Positions 31,604 through 41,670 of a DNA stretch of 64,000 bases are shown one piece after another. The notes beneath the pieces were generated by a model, which had not been told where the DNA came from, did not search any database, and saw only the letters and a program-made list of their open reading frames with translations. The DNA lies in NCBI GenBank assembly GCA_017551705.1, contig JAFZLA010000066.1, positions 1 through 64,000 on the forward strand, given 5' to 3'. The first letter of the stretch is position 1; each line of letters begins with the position of its first letter. A program made the translations under genes and the position numbers. Source of the stretch: Treponema sp. (GTDB lineage Bacteria; Spirochaetota; Spirochaetia; Treponematales; Treponemataceae).

Positions 31604-34600
31604 TAATCCCCGTAATCGCCGACGCGTTGGGCGGTCTCGATGAAGGCGGCAGAGTGTGAACCCCACATATAGCCAAGGACGGCGTTCTTGGAGCCATTGC
31701 CGTAAACGTCGCCGTAGTTGGTGGCATTGATGCCAGGGTTGTTGGCAATACAGAAAGAGTTGCCAGTTGTTGATGCTGCAAGGCGGCCATTTGTCGCAGT
31801 TTTCCAAACGGCTACATTGATGTTTTGCTTTACTCCGTTTATAGAATCTGTTGTGCGAACATCGCTCTTTGTGGGAACATTTGTCACTTCCCAATTGCCT
31901 GTGTAAGAGTCATTTTCATCCGTTCCATTGATGTCGCCAGCGGTCTTTATGCTGCCTTTCTTTGTGTTCCAGCGCGCAAACTTGGGATGAAGACTGGTCG
32001 CAGAGTAGAATCCAATTTGAGGAAGCGGATTGTCGCTTGCGTCCAAGGCAACATCAATAGTGATGTATTCGCCGGTGGATTCATAAGAATCGACGCGCGC
32101 CGTCTTTTTGTTAGTCAAATCGCTTGGGCTTGGCAAGTATGCGTACCAAAGGTCCATGTCGTTGGAATCATAGGCCGCGATATGGACGCCGCCCTTTGCG
32201 TCCACCGCAACGGCGCATTGGCAGCCTTTGCCGACAACGTCGCTGCCGAATATAGGCTCTGGTGTTGACCAAACAGCTTTCAGCTTGCTGCTGTCAGAAG
32301 CGTCAGTTGCCATTGGGTCGCCTGTGGTATAGCTGTACATAATCTTTGAGCCGTCGTGCCAAACCATAACAACAACATCATCGCTTCTTGTGTCGCCGCC
32401 GTCTTTGGCCGCGATGCAAACATTGGGAGCGGCGTTTCCACGTTCAGGGTCAGTTATTGAAGACTTTCCAGCAACAATTTGAACGTTGGCTTCGCTGTAG
32501 GGCATTGTAGAATGAGCTGTGGCCTCGTCTGCAAAGAAGCCAGAATTAAATTTTATAACTGGAATAGTCCCAGGGTTGCCAGATGACCAGATGTCTGATG
32601 TTGGATTCCAAGTGGTATAACCTTGGCTATAATCTCCAGCCCTGTAGCGTATCGTTTTGTTAAAGCCGTCATAGTAGGCCATATAAAGGCCCTTTTTTGT
32701 TGCGGCTATGCTAGGCGATTGCACTCTATTTTGGCTAACCCAAGTGCCATCCGTTGTCACAGCAAGACGTTCCAGTTTGCAAATAGCAAGTTTTGTCATG
32801 TCGTGGTTCAAGTTCGTGCCACTTGTCGCTGTGCTGCCGTACTTATTTCCGCCGCCATGCTGTCTCCAACGGCTTGATTCAAGGAAGAAGCTGTCGCCGC
32901 CGTCCTCGGACGTGTCCTTGCCGGCCGCAGCCGCCCAAACTTTTCCGGCAGGGTCATAAGCCAAAGCGGTGTGCTGCGCGCCTACATAGTCATAGGCCCA
33001 GTAAGACCAAGAGTAAGTGTCGTTTGGCATGCTAAAGGCGTTGCTTCCGTTGCTAAAGGCAAAGCCTATTTTTCCGCCTGTACCGCTTTCTGTAATCGCC
33101 TGTATTCTCATTTGCGGGTCGTTGACGCTGCCAGACATGGGAATAGCCGCCTTGCTGTTGAGCTCCCAAACGTCAAAGGCTATGTCATCGGTAAGCTCGT
33201 TGTTGTTGGCGCCGTTGGGTTGGCGGTTGATGTAGTTTAGGTAAACGTCATGCTTTTCGTTGTCAGCAATTGTTGAGCCATGAGTATAAGAACCCTTAGC
33301 TTCGTTGTTGTTGCTGTTGTTCAAAGTGCTTTGGCTGTTTACGTTCAAATCAAAGGCGCCTTTGGCTATCTTGTCGCTGGTTAGAGTTACGTAGCCGCCG
33401 TCCGCGCGCTCATTTCCGCAAGCTATGGCAGAATCTCCGCTGCCGTACATGGAGCCCGCCAAATTAAAGCCGTAAATTTTTACTGTCTCTGTCTCGTCGG
33501 GCGTTTTTGCAGAAACATCGGCAGCAGTCGCAGTTGAGTTCTTGTAAACATAAATCGGATAGGCACCAAGGCTGCTGCGGTCTGTCACGCCGTTTGTGGC
33601 GTTGTTCTCGCTAAGTTTTGTGACAACTTTTGTGATGTAGGGCACGATGTCCATCTTGTAGTTGGCGTCAACCGGAGTGGCCGTGTATTTTTTAACGCTA
33701 GAGCCAGTGATGACCGTCGCCGCGCCAATATAGCTAAATTCGTCCGCTGTGTAGTCGGCGGCGCTAAAGGCACTTGTCTTGTCGGCGGCGGCAAAGCGCT
33801 CTTCCGAATAATACTTGCCCTTTGCGGCTTGCGCGGCAGTAGCGTATACGGTTATGGAAGAATTTTCCGCAGTTGGTGAATCCATCGCAGTGTCGCCTGA
33901 GTCCCTCTTATCCTTTATGCCAATGACAAAGTTTACGTTGCCCGCCGCTGGGGCAGTTCCGCCGCCGTATTTTTGCGTGTCAAGTTCCAATGTCCAAGAA
34001 ACAAAGTGGCCGGTGTTGGTGTAGCGCTCTTTTATCGCGCCGCTAGAATCTGTGTCTAGCGCAAAGTGATAGCCGTTTGTGCCAAGGTCGCCGGCGTTTT
34101 GAGTCCAGCGGGCGCGGGTGTCAGTCTTTGTAAAGTCGCAAGATGCCACGGGGTTTGTGACAGTGATGCCAGGTATAGTAAGGTTAATGCTTGCGATTCC
34201 GGCGTTGTCAAAGGCTGTTCCTTTGATTACAATCTTTCCGCTTACTTTAGGAGTCGCGTAAGTATGAGTAACGGCACTTGTTCCTGTTCCAGTCACCCAA
34301 GTTTGCGGAAGCTCAATGTGGCCCTGCAAGTCAAGCTGATTCTTTACCTTTGATGTGTCGTCAGATCCGTAAACGCTGTTGTCGTTAAGGCCATTCCAAT
34401 AAAAACGCTTGGTCTTGGCCATCGGCTTTTCGGTGTCATTGACGTCGTTCTTCATGTAAAGATTTATCGTTGCTGATTGAGCGCCACCGTCTGTGCTGTC
34501 ATTTATTGTAATTTCATACTTGCCTTTGCCGGCAGTCGCGGCTTTTAGCTTGTCTTTTGCCAACATTATGTCGTTAGTCAAAGTTCGCTTTTGGTTTTCT

Positions 34601-37600
34601 TCTGTCGTGCTGGCAGAAAGCGCTTCGGCGGTCGTGGCTGCGGCGCTGCCGGCGTACTTGCAAGTCCAAGTCAGGGCGCCGTTTCCGCCCAAAATCTCGG
34701 GCGTTACTTTGACCGCGCCCTTGGCGGCGATAAAGGGCAAAGTCGTACTGCCCAAAGTAAGGCTGGCCTTGGCGTTTTCCCAATCCGCGGGCTTTAGGCT
34801 TGCATCCTCATAGCCGCCGTAATAAGCGCGGCTTTCTTCCGCGCTGTAAGTTGAGTCGTAATTGTAGTCGCTGGCGACAATTACATTGGCAAGGCGCGGA
34901 GCGTTGTTGCTTACATAAGCGGGCTTTGTTTTGCCGTCAGATGCTGTGTAAGTTGTGACGCTTCCCTTTGTAAAGTTCCCGGCCTTGTCAAAGGCTGTCC
35001 AGCAAATCTCTATGGAGCCGTCAGGAATGTTCTTGGAATTTATCGACGCGCTCAAATTGCAAACGGTTCCCTGAATGTTGGCCCATTCCACCATGCCGTC
35101 GCCGTCTTCGTTTGAGATGTTGGTCGGATAGCCGTAACCATATCCTGATGCTGTGGAATTGCCGCCGCTTCCTGTTTCTTTTTTGTTGTTGTCGATTGAA
35201 TTTCCATAAGCAAAGTAAGCGTCTGTAAAGCCAATCTCAACGTTGTCGCTAAGAGTTATTGTTTTTTTGTCGGTTCCAACGCTCTTAATCTTGTAAATAA
35301 CACCGCCCATCTTTACAAGACGTCCTTCGTGAATGTGGATGTTTTGCTCCGGCAAAACAATATTGTTAAGATTGGCCGTGTCGCGAGTCACTGTTTGCTT
35401 AAGCCAATAAAGGCCGTCATCTCCAAGCGAGATGCCATGAGCGGTCACATCAACACCACTGTCCGCATCCTTGCTGATCATCGGGTCGTAAATCTTGTTT
35501 CCGCGCTTAAAGTAAACAACAAAGCGCTCAAAGCCTGACTGGTTCTTTCCGTCATCGGCGTTCTCGGTAACTTTGCCTTCTACAGAATAAAAGCCGTCGG
35601 TATTGTGAACGTCGCCGCTAATACCCTTGCTTGTGGCGCTAGGTTCAACATAAACATCCGGAGCCTTGTTGTCATAATTTATGGCAAAAGCTTGGTTTCC
35701 CTGGTTGCCTTTTTGGTCCAAGAATATGACATAAAGGTATTTGCTTCCAACGCCTGTTCCCGTGTCAAGGTCAATTTTTGCGTGATACGTTTTTGTTCCC
35801 GGCGCGGCATAACAATTATCAGAGGCCTTGTTTTGGGTCGCTTGTTCTCTAGCTTTTTCGGCGCTTTGGTCGCTCTGACCCAAGTAGACCTTGGCGATTT
35901 TGTCTTGGTCCTTAAGGTCAAATTCCAGGCTGTTGGCCTTTCTTACATACATTCCGCTTGTATAGGCCCTAGAAGTCTTTACAGCAGAACTTTCGTATTG
36001 CTTGAGGAACATATTGTCAATTATCGGGCTGTCGGCATCAACGTACATTTGCCTGTAATACGGCAAGTTCATCTTTCTTCCATTCCAGGCGTAGGCGCAA
36101 ACAACCAATTGGTTGGTTCCAGTTGTCGGGTTGAATTCGCCGCTTCCGTTTATTCTAAGGTTCCAGGCGCTTCCCTTAAAATCGGCCAATACTCCGTAGT
36201 CAGACGGCGTTCCGCTTCCATTCCATTCTGTTACAGTGGTCGGATAGTCGCGCATCTTGTAAACCTTGTAGCCGGCGGCCTTAAGGTAGTCCAAGTCGTT
36301 GGCGCTCGGCGCAAAGGCGGTGACTTTGCCGCCAGAATATGTGGCGGTTCCCCAAGACCAAGTTTCTGTTGAGTAATCAACATCACCAATCTTCTTATGC
36401 TGCGCGCTGATTATTTGCAAGAAGACCGCCTTGATTTCGCCTTCTTCGCAGTCGGCACCGCCATAAAGTTTGACTTCGCCGCCAACGCGGGTCTCGTTGT
36501 CTTCGGGATTTCCAAAGGTCACAGTGGGACGGCCGCCTTGCGGGTCAAAGTTGATTAAGTGCGCCTTTTCGTAAACATTTCCAACGTCGTCAACAGCCTT
36601 TATCCAAATGTAGATTGGAACAATTGTGGTAAAGGTTTGATTTCTTATGGCTTCTTCTGTCGTAATGCCCTTGGCTATGATGAATTTTTCAAAAGTATCC
36701 GCATGGCTTTCTTCGCCAACAAAAGACGTGTCGCCATCAAAGTAAACAAACCATGTGTTTCCAACACCCTTTATGTCGGCGTAAACCGCGTCGGCTGGCG
36801 CAACTGTTCCAGTTCCGGTAAGGCTCAAGACGTACTTCATCGAATTAGAGCCGTCTACGGTTCCGTAAGCTGTGACCGCGCCGTGCACAGAGTTCTCGTC
36901 CGGGCTAAGCATCTTTACGTCCGGCGGCGTGTTGTCCACCGTAAAGGCGATCGTCTCTGTCGTGACGTCGCCCGCAAAGCCTCCGGTAATTTCCAGCTTG
37001 GCCGAATAAACGTCGCTGGCAAGGCCGGTCACGTCAATGCCGCTAATCTCGCAAGGATACTTTCCTGTTGCGGCATTCTTCGCGCCTACAGTTCCTGTAA
37101 ATGGCGTTCCGTTCAATGTAAGCTTGACAGAACCGATACCGTTTTCGTCTTTGGCGTCAAAACTGAGCTTGACAAATTTCTTAGATCCGCCAACAACGCC
37201 AAGCTTGTCTACGCCGGCGGCGGGTTCGTAAGTTCCAGAAGCCGACGCGCTTGTTCTATAAACAAGGCTCTCAAACTCAGGCCGCTTGGTGTCAACAAGC
37301 AAGTAAAGGTTTGTGTCGCCGGTGGAAAAAGTTTTGTCCTTTCCGGCGATTGTCGGAGAAATGTAAATGTTGGTCGCGCCTGTCTCGCCGGTCTTGGTCG
37401 AAGTGAACACTGTTCCGGCCTTGTCCGTGACTCTAAACTTGATGGCGTACGGGCCGTCTTGAGCCACAGAAATGGACCAAGCGCCGCCGCTAATAGAGCT
37501 TGTAATGTCAGTCCAACTAGCTCCGCTGTCGGTTGAGTATTCAAATTTTGTCACGCCGTCGTCGTCTTCGACTGTTCCCTCGATTTTTTGAGAATCATAG

Positions 37601-40600
37601 GGAGCGTACTTTGCAGAAGACATTCCGTCAAGTTCCGCCGTGGTGAGCGTGATTTTTGGACGGTCAGCGTTGGGGTCAACAGTGTATTTCTTTACTTGTA
37701 TCTCTTGGTTGCCAGCTTTGTCGGTGGCCAAGATTTTTAAGTAGAAATCTTTTGTCGTTCCAGCATATTCTGTTCCGTCAAAGAAGATGATTTTGTCGCT
37801 CGAAACAGAATTTAAGGCTAAATTCTTTATGTTCCAGCTGTATGTTCCGGCCAAAATAGGTTTGGGCGGATTCGCGTCATCAAGAATTTCTTGATATGTC
37901 GTTCCATCGGCCGACCAATAGGCTTTGACCGCTTTTAGCGCGGGGTCGTCAACAGCGCCGGTAAATGTAATCTTTCCATTTACAGAGCCGCTGGCGTCAG
38001 GAGACATGATGTTTATTACAGGCTTGTCTTTGTCAAGATGAATGGAGAATTTTCTTTGCTCGGTCTTGTTGCCTGCCATATCCGTGGCCACAGCGTAAAG
38101 CTCCACGTCGCCGCTTGTTACCGCGGCTAGTTTGTCTGCGGGTATCACAGCCTTAAAGCCGGTATAAACCTTGTTGTTTACGGCGGAATAATTCTCCCAC
38201 ACATCTTTCAAATAATCGGCCTTGCTAGACAAGGCAGATTGTGTGTATTGGACGCCGCTAGAAACTACATTGCCGTTCATGACAAGGTCTACGCCCTTAA
38301 TGCCGCTAAGCTTTTCTTCAAGGGTTCCGTACACTGTCATGCTTAAAGAGCCGTTGGACATGGCCGTTCCGGCAGCTTCCGTAAGGTCTTCGGCCGTCGG
38401 CGTTTGAGCATAAGTGTACCAAGCGGTGTTCACAAGCGGAGCGGTGGTGTCAATTTGAATCGTATATGTTTCCGACGAAGAAGAAAGGTTTCCGGCAAGA
38501 TCATAGCCTGTAATGGCAATTTTGTTTACGCCCTCTTTAAAGCCTACAGGGCTAAGGGAATACTCAACATCACCCTTGGCTCCGCCAATGGCTTCGCTTC
38601 CGTCGACAGAAGTCGCTGGTGTTGAGCCTTCCGCCGGCGGAGTTACGGTATAAACAACCTTGTCCAAGCCGCTTGTATTCTCTTTAAATTTTCCTTTAAT
38701 CGTGAGGTTTTCACTGTTATGCCAATATTCGACACCTTCGGAACTGTTTGTTCCGACGGTAATCATGCGGTCCTTTGTCCTGTCAGTTGAACTGTCAACA
38801 TAGTGGTTAACGCGTTCAGGAGCCACAGTGTCAATCGTAAAGCCAAATGCTTTAGAGCTTGTTCTATTCGCTCCGTCTTTTGCGGTCGTCTCAAAGCTCC
38901 ATTTTCCGTCGATTGTCGCTTTGATTGTCACGGTAACAGTATTGCTGTCAGTTTGCGTCTTATCCAAGGTCCAACCGCTTGCAGCCGGCTGGCCATCCTT
39001 TGTCGCGGTCACTGTCACATTGTCTTTGCCAACGCCAGAAACATCCTCTGCCGTGACAGTAAATTGTTGGACCGCTTTATAATACTCATCAACTGCTAGA
39101 ACAGTTATAACAGGCGGAGCAAAGTCAAACATAATGTTTGGAACGGCTGCGACAGCGCTCAAGTTTCCTGTTTGGTCAACGGCTACAACTTTAAGGGTCT
39201 TTCCGCTGGAATTAGTTACAGACACGCCGCCTTCGTTCCAGTTGGCGCGGCTCACGCTCTTTGGCGCGGATTTTATTGGCTTCCAAACTGTTCCAACGCT
39301 CAATGTGTAAAGGCCGCTTACAGACGCGCCCAAAGCTATGCCTGTCTCTGCAAGATAGAGGCCTTCGCCCTGCTTTGTGTAATAAGTGAAGCCTTCTTTG
39401 GCTGTTCCAGAAGCCGCGCTCCAAGTTAAAGAAGGAGCGGCCGCAATATTGCTGGCGTCTTCCCAGACATACCAAAGCTCGCTAGTGCCAGAGCCGCCAA
39501 TGTCGCTCCAAGTTCCGCTTTGGCTGTATTCATATGTCTTTGCTGTCGCGCCCTGTGGCGTTGTGTCAGTTATGTTTTTGTCAGTCTCAAAAATATAAAG
39601 AGGAAGGCTTTCGCTTGCGCCAGATTCGCGCTTGGGAGCGGCAATTTCCAGAGCTGGCGCGGCGGCGTCCGCCCAGAAGATGTATGTGGTGGATTCAGAA
39701 GTGGCTCCAATGTTCTTTGCCTGCACTTCCAAAGCCACGGTATAATTGTCCGCTTTGTTGGCTCCAGTCAAAACAAATTTATTTACGGGAACTTCAACAT
39801 AGTATTCGCCTGAGCCCGGGTTTGGATTTTGGATTTGCGCGCCTTCATATTTTATTTCGCCAAGTTTTTGCAAAAGGTTATTGTCGGACAAGTAGCCCTT
39901 TGTCTTTGCGTAGCCCTTGTATAAAGAAAGACGAACCCTAAGCCAACTTCCTGTTTCCTGCATAGTTCCTGAGCCGGCGGGAGAAGTCGCGCTTCCTGTT
40001 TTGTCGGTTATTTGAATTTTTGCTTTATAGGCGTCTGTCTGATTAGCGTCAATCGCCTTTGCGTTTATAAAGAATTGGTCGCCAAATTCCACCTTGGGCG
40101 CGTCGCCGGTTGTTGCGACCATAAAGGCGTAAGTGGCCGAGCTGTAGAATTTGTTTCCGGCGACATCCTCGCCGCCAGCTGTCAAAATATAGTGAACGCC
40201 AGCCGACATAGTGCTTGGCAAAAGCACTTTGTAAGTTGCGGTCGAAACCCTTACTGTACTCTCAAAGTCCTTTACTTCGGTTTGGTCGCTAAGAACCTTA
40301 AAAGCTTTTGCCGGATCCGAGTTGTCAGAAGAATAAGACGCGGTCGAGACATCATTAATGTTCAAGCCGTCTTTTAGCCTTAGCTTGTCGTCACATTCCC
40401 AAAGGTAAACTCTTACTGTGTTGGCTATGATTTCGTTTCCGTCAAGGCCTGCGCTAACCTTTACGGTCATAGTTCCGTCGTTGTTAACTTCCTTAAAGGC
40501 CAAATTGTCCCTGTCAACGTCAAAGGTTCCAAATTCGTACATCGGACTGTTGTTGGCGTTAAGGCTCATAGCAAGCGGAGCGTTAGAAGCGGAAACTGCG

Positions 40601-41655
40601 CTTTCTCCTTCTGGAAGATGCGCGTAGTAAAGATAATTGGTTCCTATGGCGCTTTGATTGTATTGGCCGCCAAGAATTGTCTTCATTGTGTCGACATTAA
40701 TTTCGCCCAGGCTGTAGCTTCCGTTCAAAATCTTTTTGAGCTGGGCTGTTTGCAAAGAGTCGCTGGTAGTGTCAACGCTGCAAGCCTTGGACACAAGTTG
40801 TTTAAGCGAGTTTTGAATGTAACATTTGTCGCTCTTGTTTCCAGCCGCATCCGTCAAATACGGAAAGATGTACAATTGGACTGTATCGCCAACACTGGCG
40901 CCCAAGTCGGTGTACATGGCCTTGTAGTTTTGATAAAGGGGATAGTCGTCGCTGTTCGCCGCAGGGATTTCGGCGTCAGGGAAAAACTTTGCGATTGTAA
41001 TTTCGGTTCCGCCGGCAGTTTCAAAACCGCTAAATGTCGTCTTGCTGAGTGTGTTTGTAATTTCTGTAGCGGCTCCGCCTTGAAATTTAAACACGCGGAT
41101 GTCCATCTGCTTTACAGCATGGTCGTCGGCAATTTCGCCCTTTATGGTCACGTCGCGTCCATAGGCGGCTGGGTCGGCGATGCTAAGAGAATTTGGCTTT
41201 GTAACGCAAAAAACAGGAGGCGTGTTGTCAACGTCAAACACGCGGCTGGCCACGCCGCTTTTTCTTCCTGCGGCATCGTAACATATCGCGCTGGCCGAAT
41301 AAGTTCCGTCTGCCAAAGAAGAGACTTGGAGCGTCCAGTTGTTTCCGTTTATTGTAGCCGACTCGTTTTTGACAATTTGGTCTGTAGCGGTGTCTTTTAT
41401 CGTTATAGCAACGCTGGCAACAGCCTTGTCGTCAACGCAAGTTCCGGTGATATTAAAAGGGGTGCACAAAACAGCGCCGCTGTCAGGGCCTGTTATAGTA
41501 ACCTTAGGCTCGGTGGTGTCGATTGACTCGCCAAGACCGGCGTCACAAGAGGCAAAGGCAAAAAGAGTGAGCGCGACTATTGGCAAAGCCAAAAGCCCCG
41601 CAAAAAGAGAATGAACGCTAAAAATCGACTTTTTCATCTTTCTTATTATCGTCAT
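31603..41655 (-). CDS. Giant Ig-like-repeat surface lipoprotein, 3,350 residues
   Basis: Signal peptide with LFAFASC (Cys37) followed by DAGLGESID, a start shared with the upstream paralogue. The start is fixed by AAGGAGG six bases before ATG 41655. The body is a long array of Ig-like beta modules marked by DxTxPxV...P...G and GxxxDD strings (PKVTITGPDSGAVL, DVTIKGEIADDHAVK). The last 550 residues or so change to repeated short motifs (SPSIAATKKGLYMAYYDG, VVMVWHDGSKIMYSYT, VHIAAYDSNDMDLWYAYL) that look like beta-propeller blades of the BNR/sialidase-like type, without recognisable sialidase catalytic residues. Expected on the cell surface; adhesin or polymer-binding role is inference. Third gene of the operon, 15 bp after its paralogue. 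Confidence 0.8.
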   Translation of the reverse strand: MTIIRKMKKSIFSVHSLFAGLLALPIVALTLFAFASCDAGLGESIDTTEPKVTITGPDSGAVLCTPFNITGTCVDDKAVASVAITIKDTATDQIVKNESATINGNNWTLQVSSLADGTYSASAICYDAAGRKSGVASRVFDVDNTPPVFCVTKPNSLSIADPAAYGRDVTIKGEIADDHAVKQMDIRVFKFQGGAATEITNTLSKTTFSGFETAGGTEITIAKFFPDAEIPAANSDDYPLYQNYKAMYTDLGASVGDTVQLYIFPYLTDAAGNKSDKCYIQNSLKQLVSKACSVDTTSDSLQTAQLKKILNGSYSLGEINVDTMKTILGGQYNQSAIGTNYLYYAHLPEGESAVSASNAPLAMSLNANNSPMYEFGTFDVDRDNLAFKEVNNDGTMTVKVSAGLDGNEIIANTVRVYLWECDDKLRLKDGLNINDVSTASYSSDNSDPAKAFKVLSDQTEVKDFESTVRVSTATYKVLLPSTMSAGVHYILTAGGEDVAGNKFYSSATYAFMVATTGDAPKVEFGDQFFINAKAIDANQTDAYKAKIQITDKTGSATSPAGSGTMQETGSWLRVRLSLYKGYAKTKGYLSDNNLLQKLGEIKYEGAQIQNPNPGSGEYYVEVPVNKFVLTGANKADNYTVALEVQAKNIGATSESTTYIFWADAAAPALEIAAPKRESGASESLPLYIFETDKNITDTTPQGATAKTYEYSQSGTWSDIGGSGTSELWYVWEDASNIAAAPSLTWSAASGTAKEGFTYYTKQGEGLYLAETGIALGASVSGLYTLSVGTVWKPIKSAPKSVSRANWNEGGVSVTNSSGKTLKVVAVDQTGNLSAVAAVPNIMFDFAPPVITVLAVDEYYKAVQQFTVTAEDVSGVGKDNVTVTATKDGQPAASGWTLDKTQTDSNTVTVTIKATIDGKWSFETTAKDGANRTSSKAFGFTIDTVAPERVNHYVDSSTDRTKDRMITVGTNSSEGVEYWHNSENLTIKGKFKENTSGLDKVVYTVTPPAEGSTPATSVDGSEAIGGAKGDVEYSLSPVGFKEGVNKIAITGYDLAGNLSSSSETYTIQIDTTAPLVNTAWYTYAQTPTAEDLTEAAGTAMSNGSLSMTVYGTLEEKLSGIKGVDLVMNGNVVSSGVQYTQSALSSKADYLKDVWENYSAVNNKVYTGFKAVIPADKLAAVTSGDVELYAVATDMAGNKTEQRKFSIHLDKDKPVINIMSPDASGSVNGKITFTGAVDDPALKAVKAYWSADGTTYQEILDDANPPKPILAGTYSWNIKNLALNSVSSDKIIFFDGTEYAGTTKDFYLKILATDKAGNQEIQVKKYTVDPNADRPKITLTTAELDGMSSAKYAPYDSQKIEGTVEDDDGVTKFEYSTDSGASWTDITSSISGGAWSISVAQDGPYAIKFRVTDKAGTVFTSTKTGETGATNIYISPTIAGKDKTFSTGDTNLYLLVDTKRPEFESLVYRTSASASGTYEPAAGVDKLGVVGGSKKFVKLSFDAKDENGIGSVKLTLNGTPFTGTVGAKNAATGKYPCEISGIDVTGLASDVYSAKLEITGGFAGDVTTETIAFTVDNTPPDVKMLSPDENSVHGAVTAYGTVDGSNSMKYVLSLTGTGTVAPADAVYADIKGVGNTWFVYFDGDTSFVGEESHADTFEKFIIAKGITTEEAIRNQTFTTIVPIYIWIKAVDDVGNVYEKAHLINFDPQGGRPTVTFGNPEDNETRVGGEVKLYGGADCEEGEIKAVFLQIISAQHKKIGDVDYSTETWSWGTATYSGGKVTAFAPSANDLDYLKAAGYKVYKMRDYPTTVTEWNGSGTPSDYGVLADFKGSAWNLRINGSGEFNPTTGTNQLVVCAYAWNGRKMNLPYYRQMYVDADSPIIDNMFLKQYESSAVKTSRAYTSGMYVRKANSLEFDLKDQDKIAKVYLGQSDQSAEKAREQATQNKASDNCYAAPGTKTYHAKIDLDTGTGVGSKYLYVIFLDQKGNQGNQAFAINYDNKAPDVYVEPSATSKGISGDVHNTDGFYSVEGKVTENADDGKNQSGFERFVVYFKRGNKIYDPMISKDADSGVDVTAHGISLGDDGLYWLKQTVTRDTANLNNIVLPEQNIHIHEGRLVKMGGVIYKIKSVGTDKKTITLSDNVEIGFTDAYFAYGNSIDNNKKETGSGGNSTASGYGYGYPTNISNEDGDGMVEWANIQGTVCNLSASINSKNIPDGSIEICWTAFDKAGNFTKGSVTTYTASDGKTKPAYVSNNAPRLANVIVASDYNYDSTYSAEESRAYYGGYEDASLKPADWENAKASLTLGSTTLPFIAAKGAVKVTPEILGGNGALTWTCKYAGSAAATTAEALSASTTEENQKRTLTNDIMLAKDKLKAATAGKGKYEITINDSTDGGAQSATINLYMKNDVNDTEKPMAKTKRFYWNGLNDNSVYGSDDTSKVKNQLDLQGHIELPQTWVTGTGTSAVTHTYATPKVSGKIVIKGTAFDNAGIASINLTIPGITVTNPVASCDFTKTDTRARWTQNAGDLGTNGYHFALDTDSSGAIKERYTNTGHFVSWTLELDTQKYGGGTAPAAGNVNFVIGIKDKRDSGDTAMDSPTAENSSITVYATAAQAAKGKYYSEERFAAADKTSAFSAADYTADEFSYIGAATVITGSSVKKYTATPVDANYKMDIVPYITKVVTKLSENNATNGVTDRSSLGAYPIYVYKNSTATAADVSAKTPDETETVKIYGFNLAGSMYGSGDSAIACGNERADGGYVTLTSDKIAKGAFDLNVNSQSTLNNSNNNEAKGSYTHGSTIADNEKHDVYLNYINRQPNGANNNELTDDIAFDVWELNSKAAIPMSGSVNDPQMRIQAITESGTGGKIGFAFSNGSNAFSMPNDTYSWSYWAYDYVGAQHTALAYDPAGKVWAAAAGKDTSEDGGDSFFLESSRWRQHGGGNKYGSTATSGTNLNHDMTKLAICKLERLAVTTDGTWVSQNRVQSPSIAATKKGLYMAYYDGFNKTIRYRAGDYSQGYTTWNPTSDIWSSGNPGTIPVIKFNSGFFADEATAHSTMPYSEANVQIVAGKSSITDPERGNAAPNVCIAAKDGGDTRSDDVVVMVWHDGSKIMYSYTTGDPMATDASDSSKLKAVWSTPEPIFGSDVVGKGCQCAVAVDAKGGVHIAAYDSNDMDLWYAYLPSPSDLTNKKTARVDSYESTGEYITIDVALDASDNPLPQIGFYSATSLHPKFARWNTKKGSIKTAGDINGTDENDSYTGNWEVTNVPTKSDVRTTDSINGVKQNINVAVWKTATNGRLAASTTGNSFCIANNPGINATNYGDVYGNGSKNAVLGYMWGSHSAAFIETAQRVGDYGD

Positions 41656-41670
41656 TTTTGCCCTCCTTGT

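Noticed and set aside
31603-33300. Sialidase activity for the propeller-like end of the giant lipoprotein
   Set aside because: The blades look BNR-like, but I could not find the arginine triad or nucleophile of sialidases.
36559-37536. A 325-codon open frame and several of 200-300 codons opposite the giant lipoproteins
   Set aside because: Complement of regular Ig-repeat codons; no initiation signals; translated text lacks domain structure.
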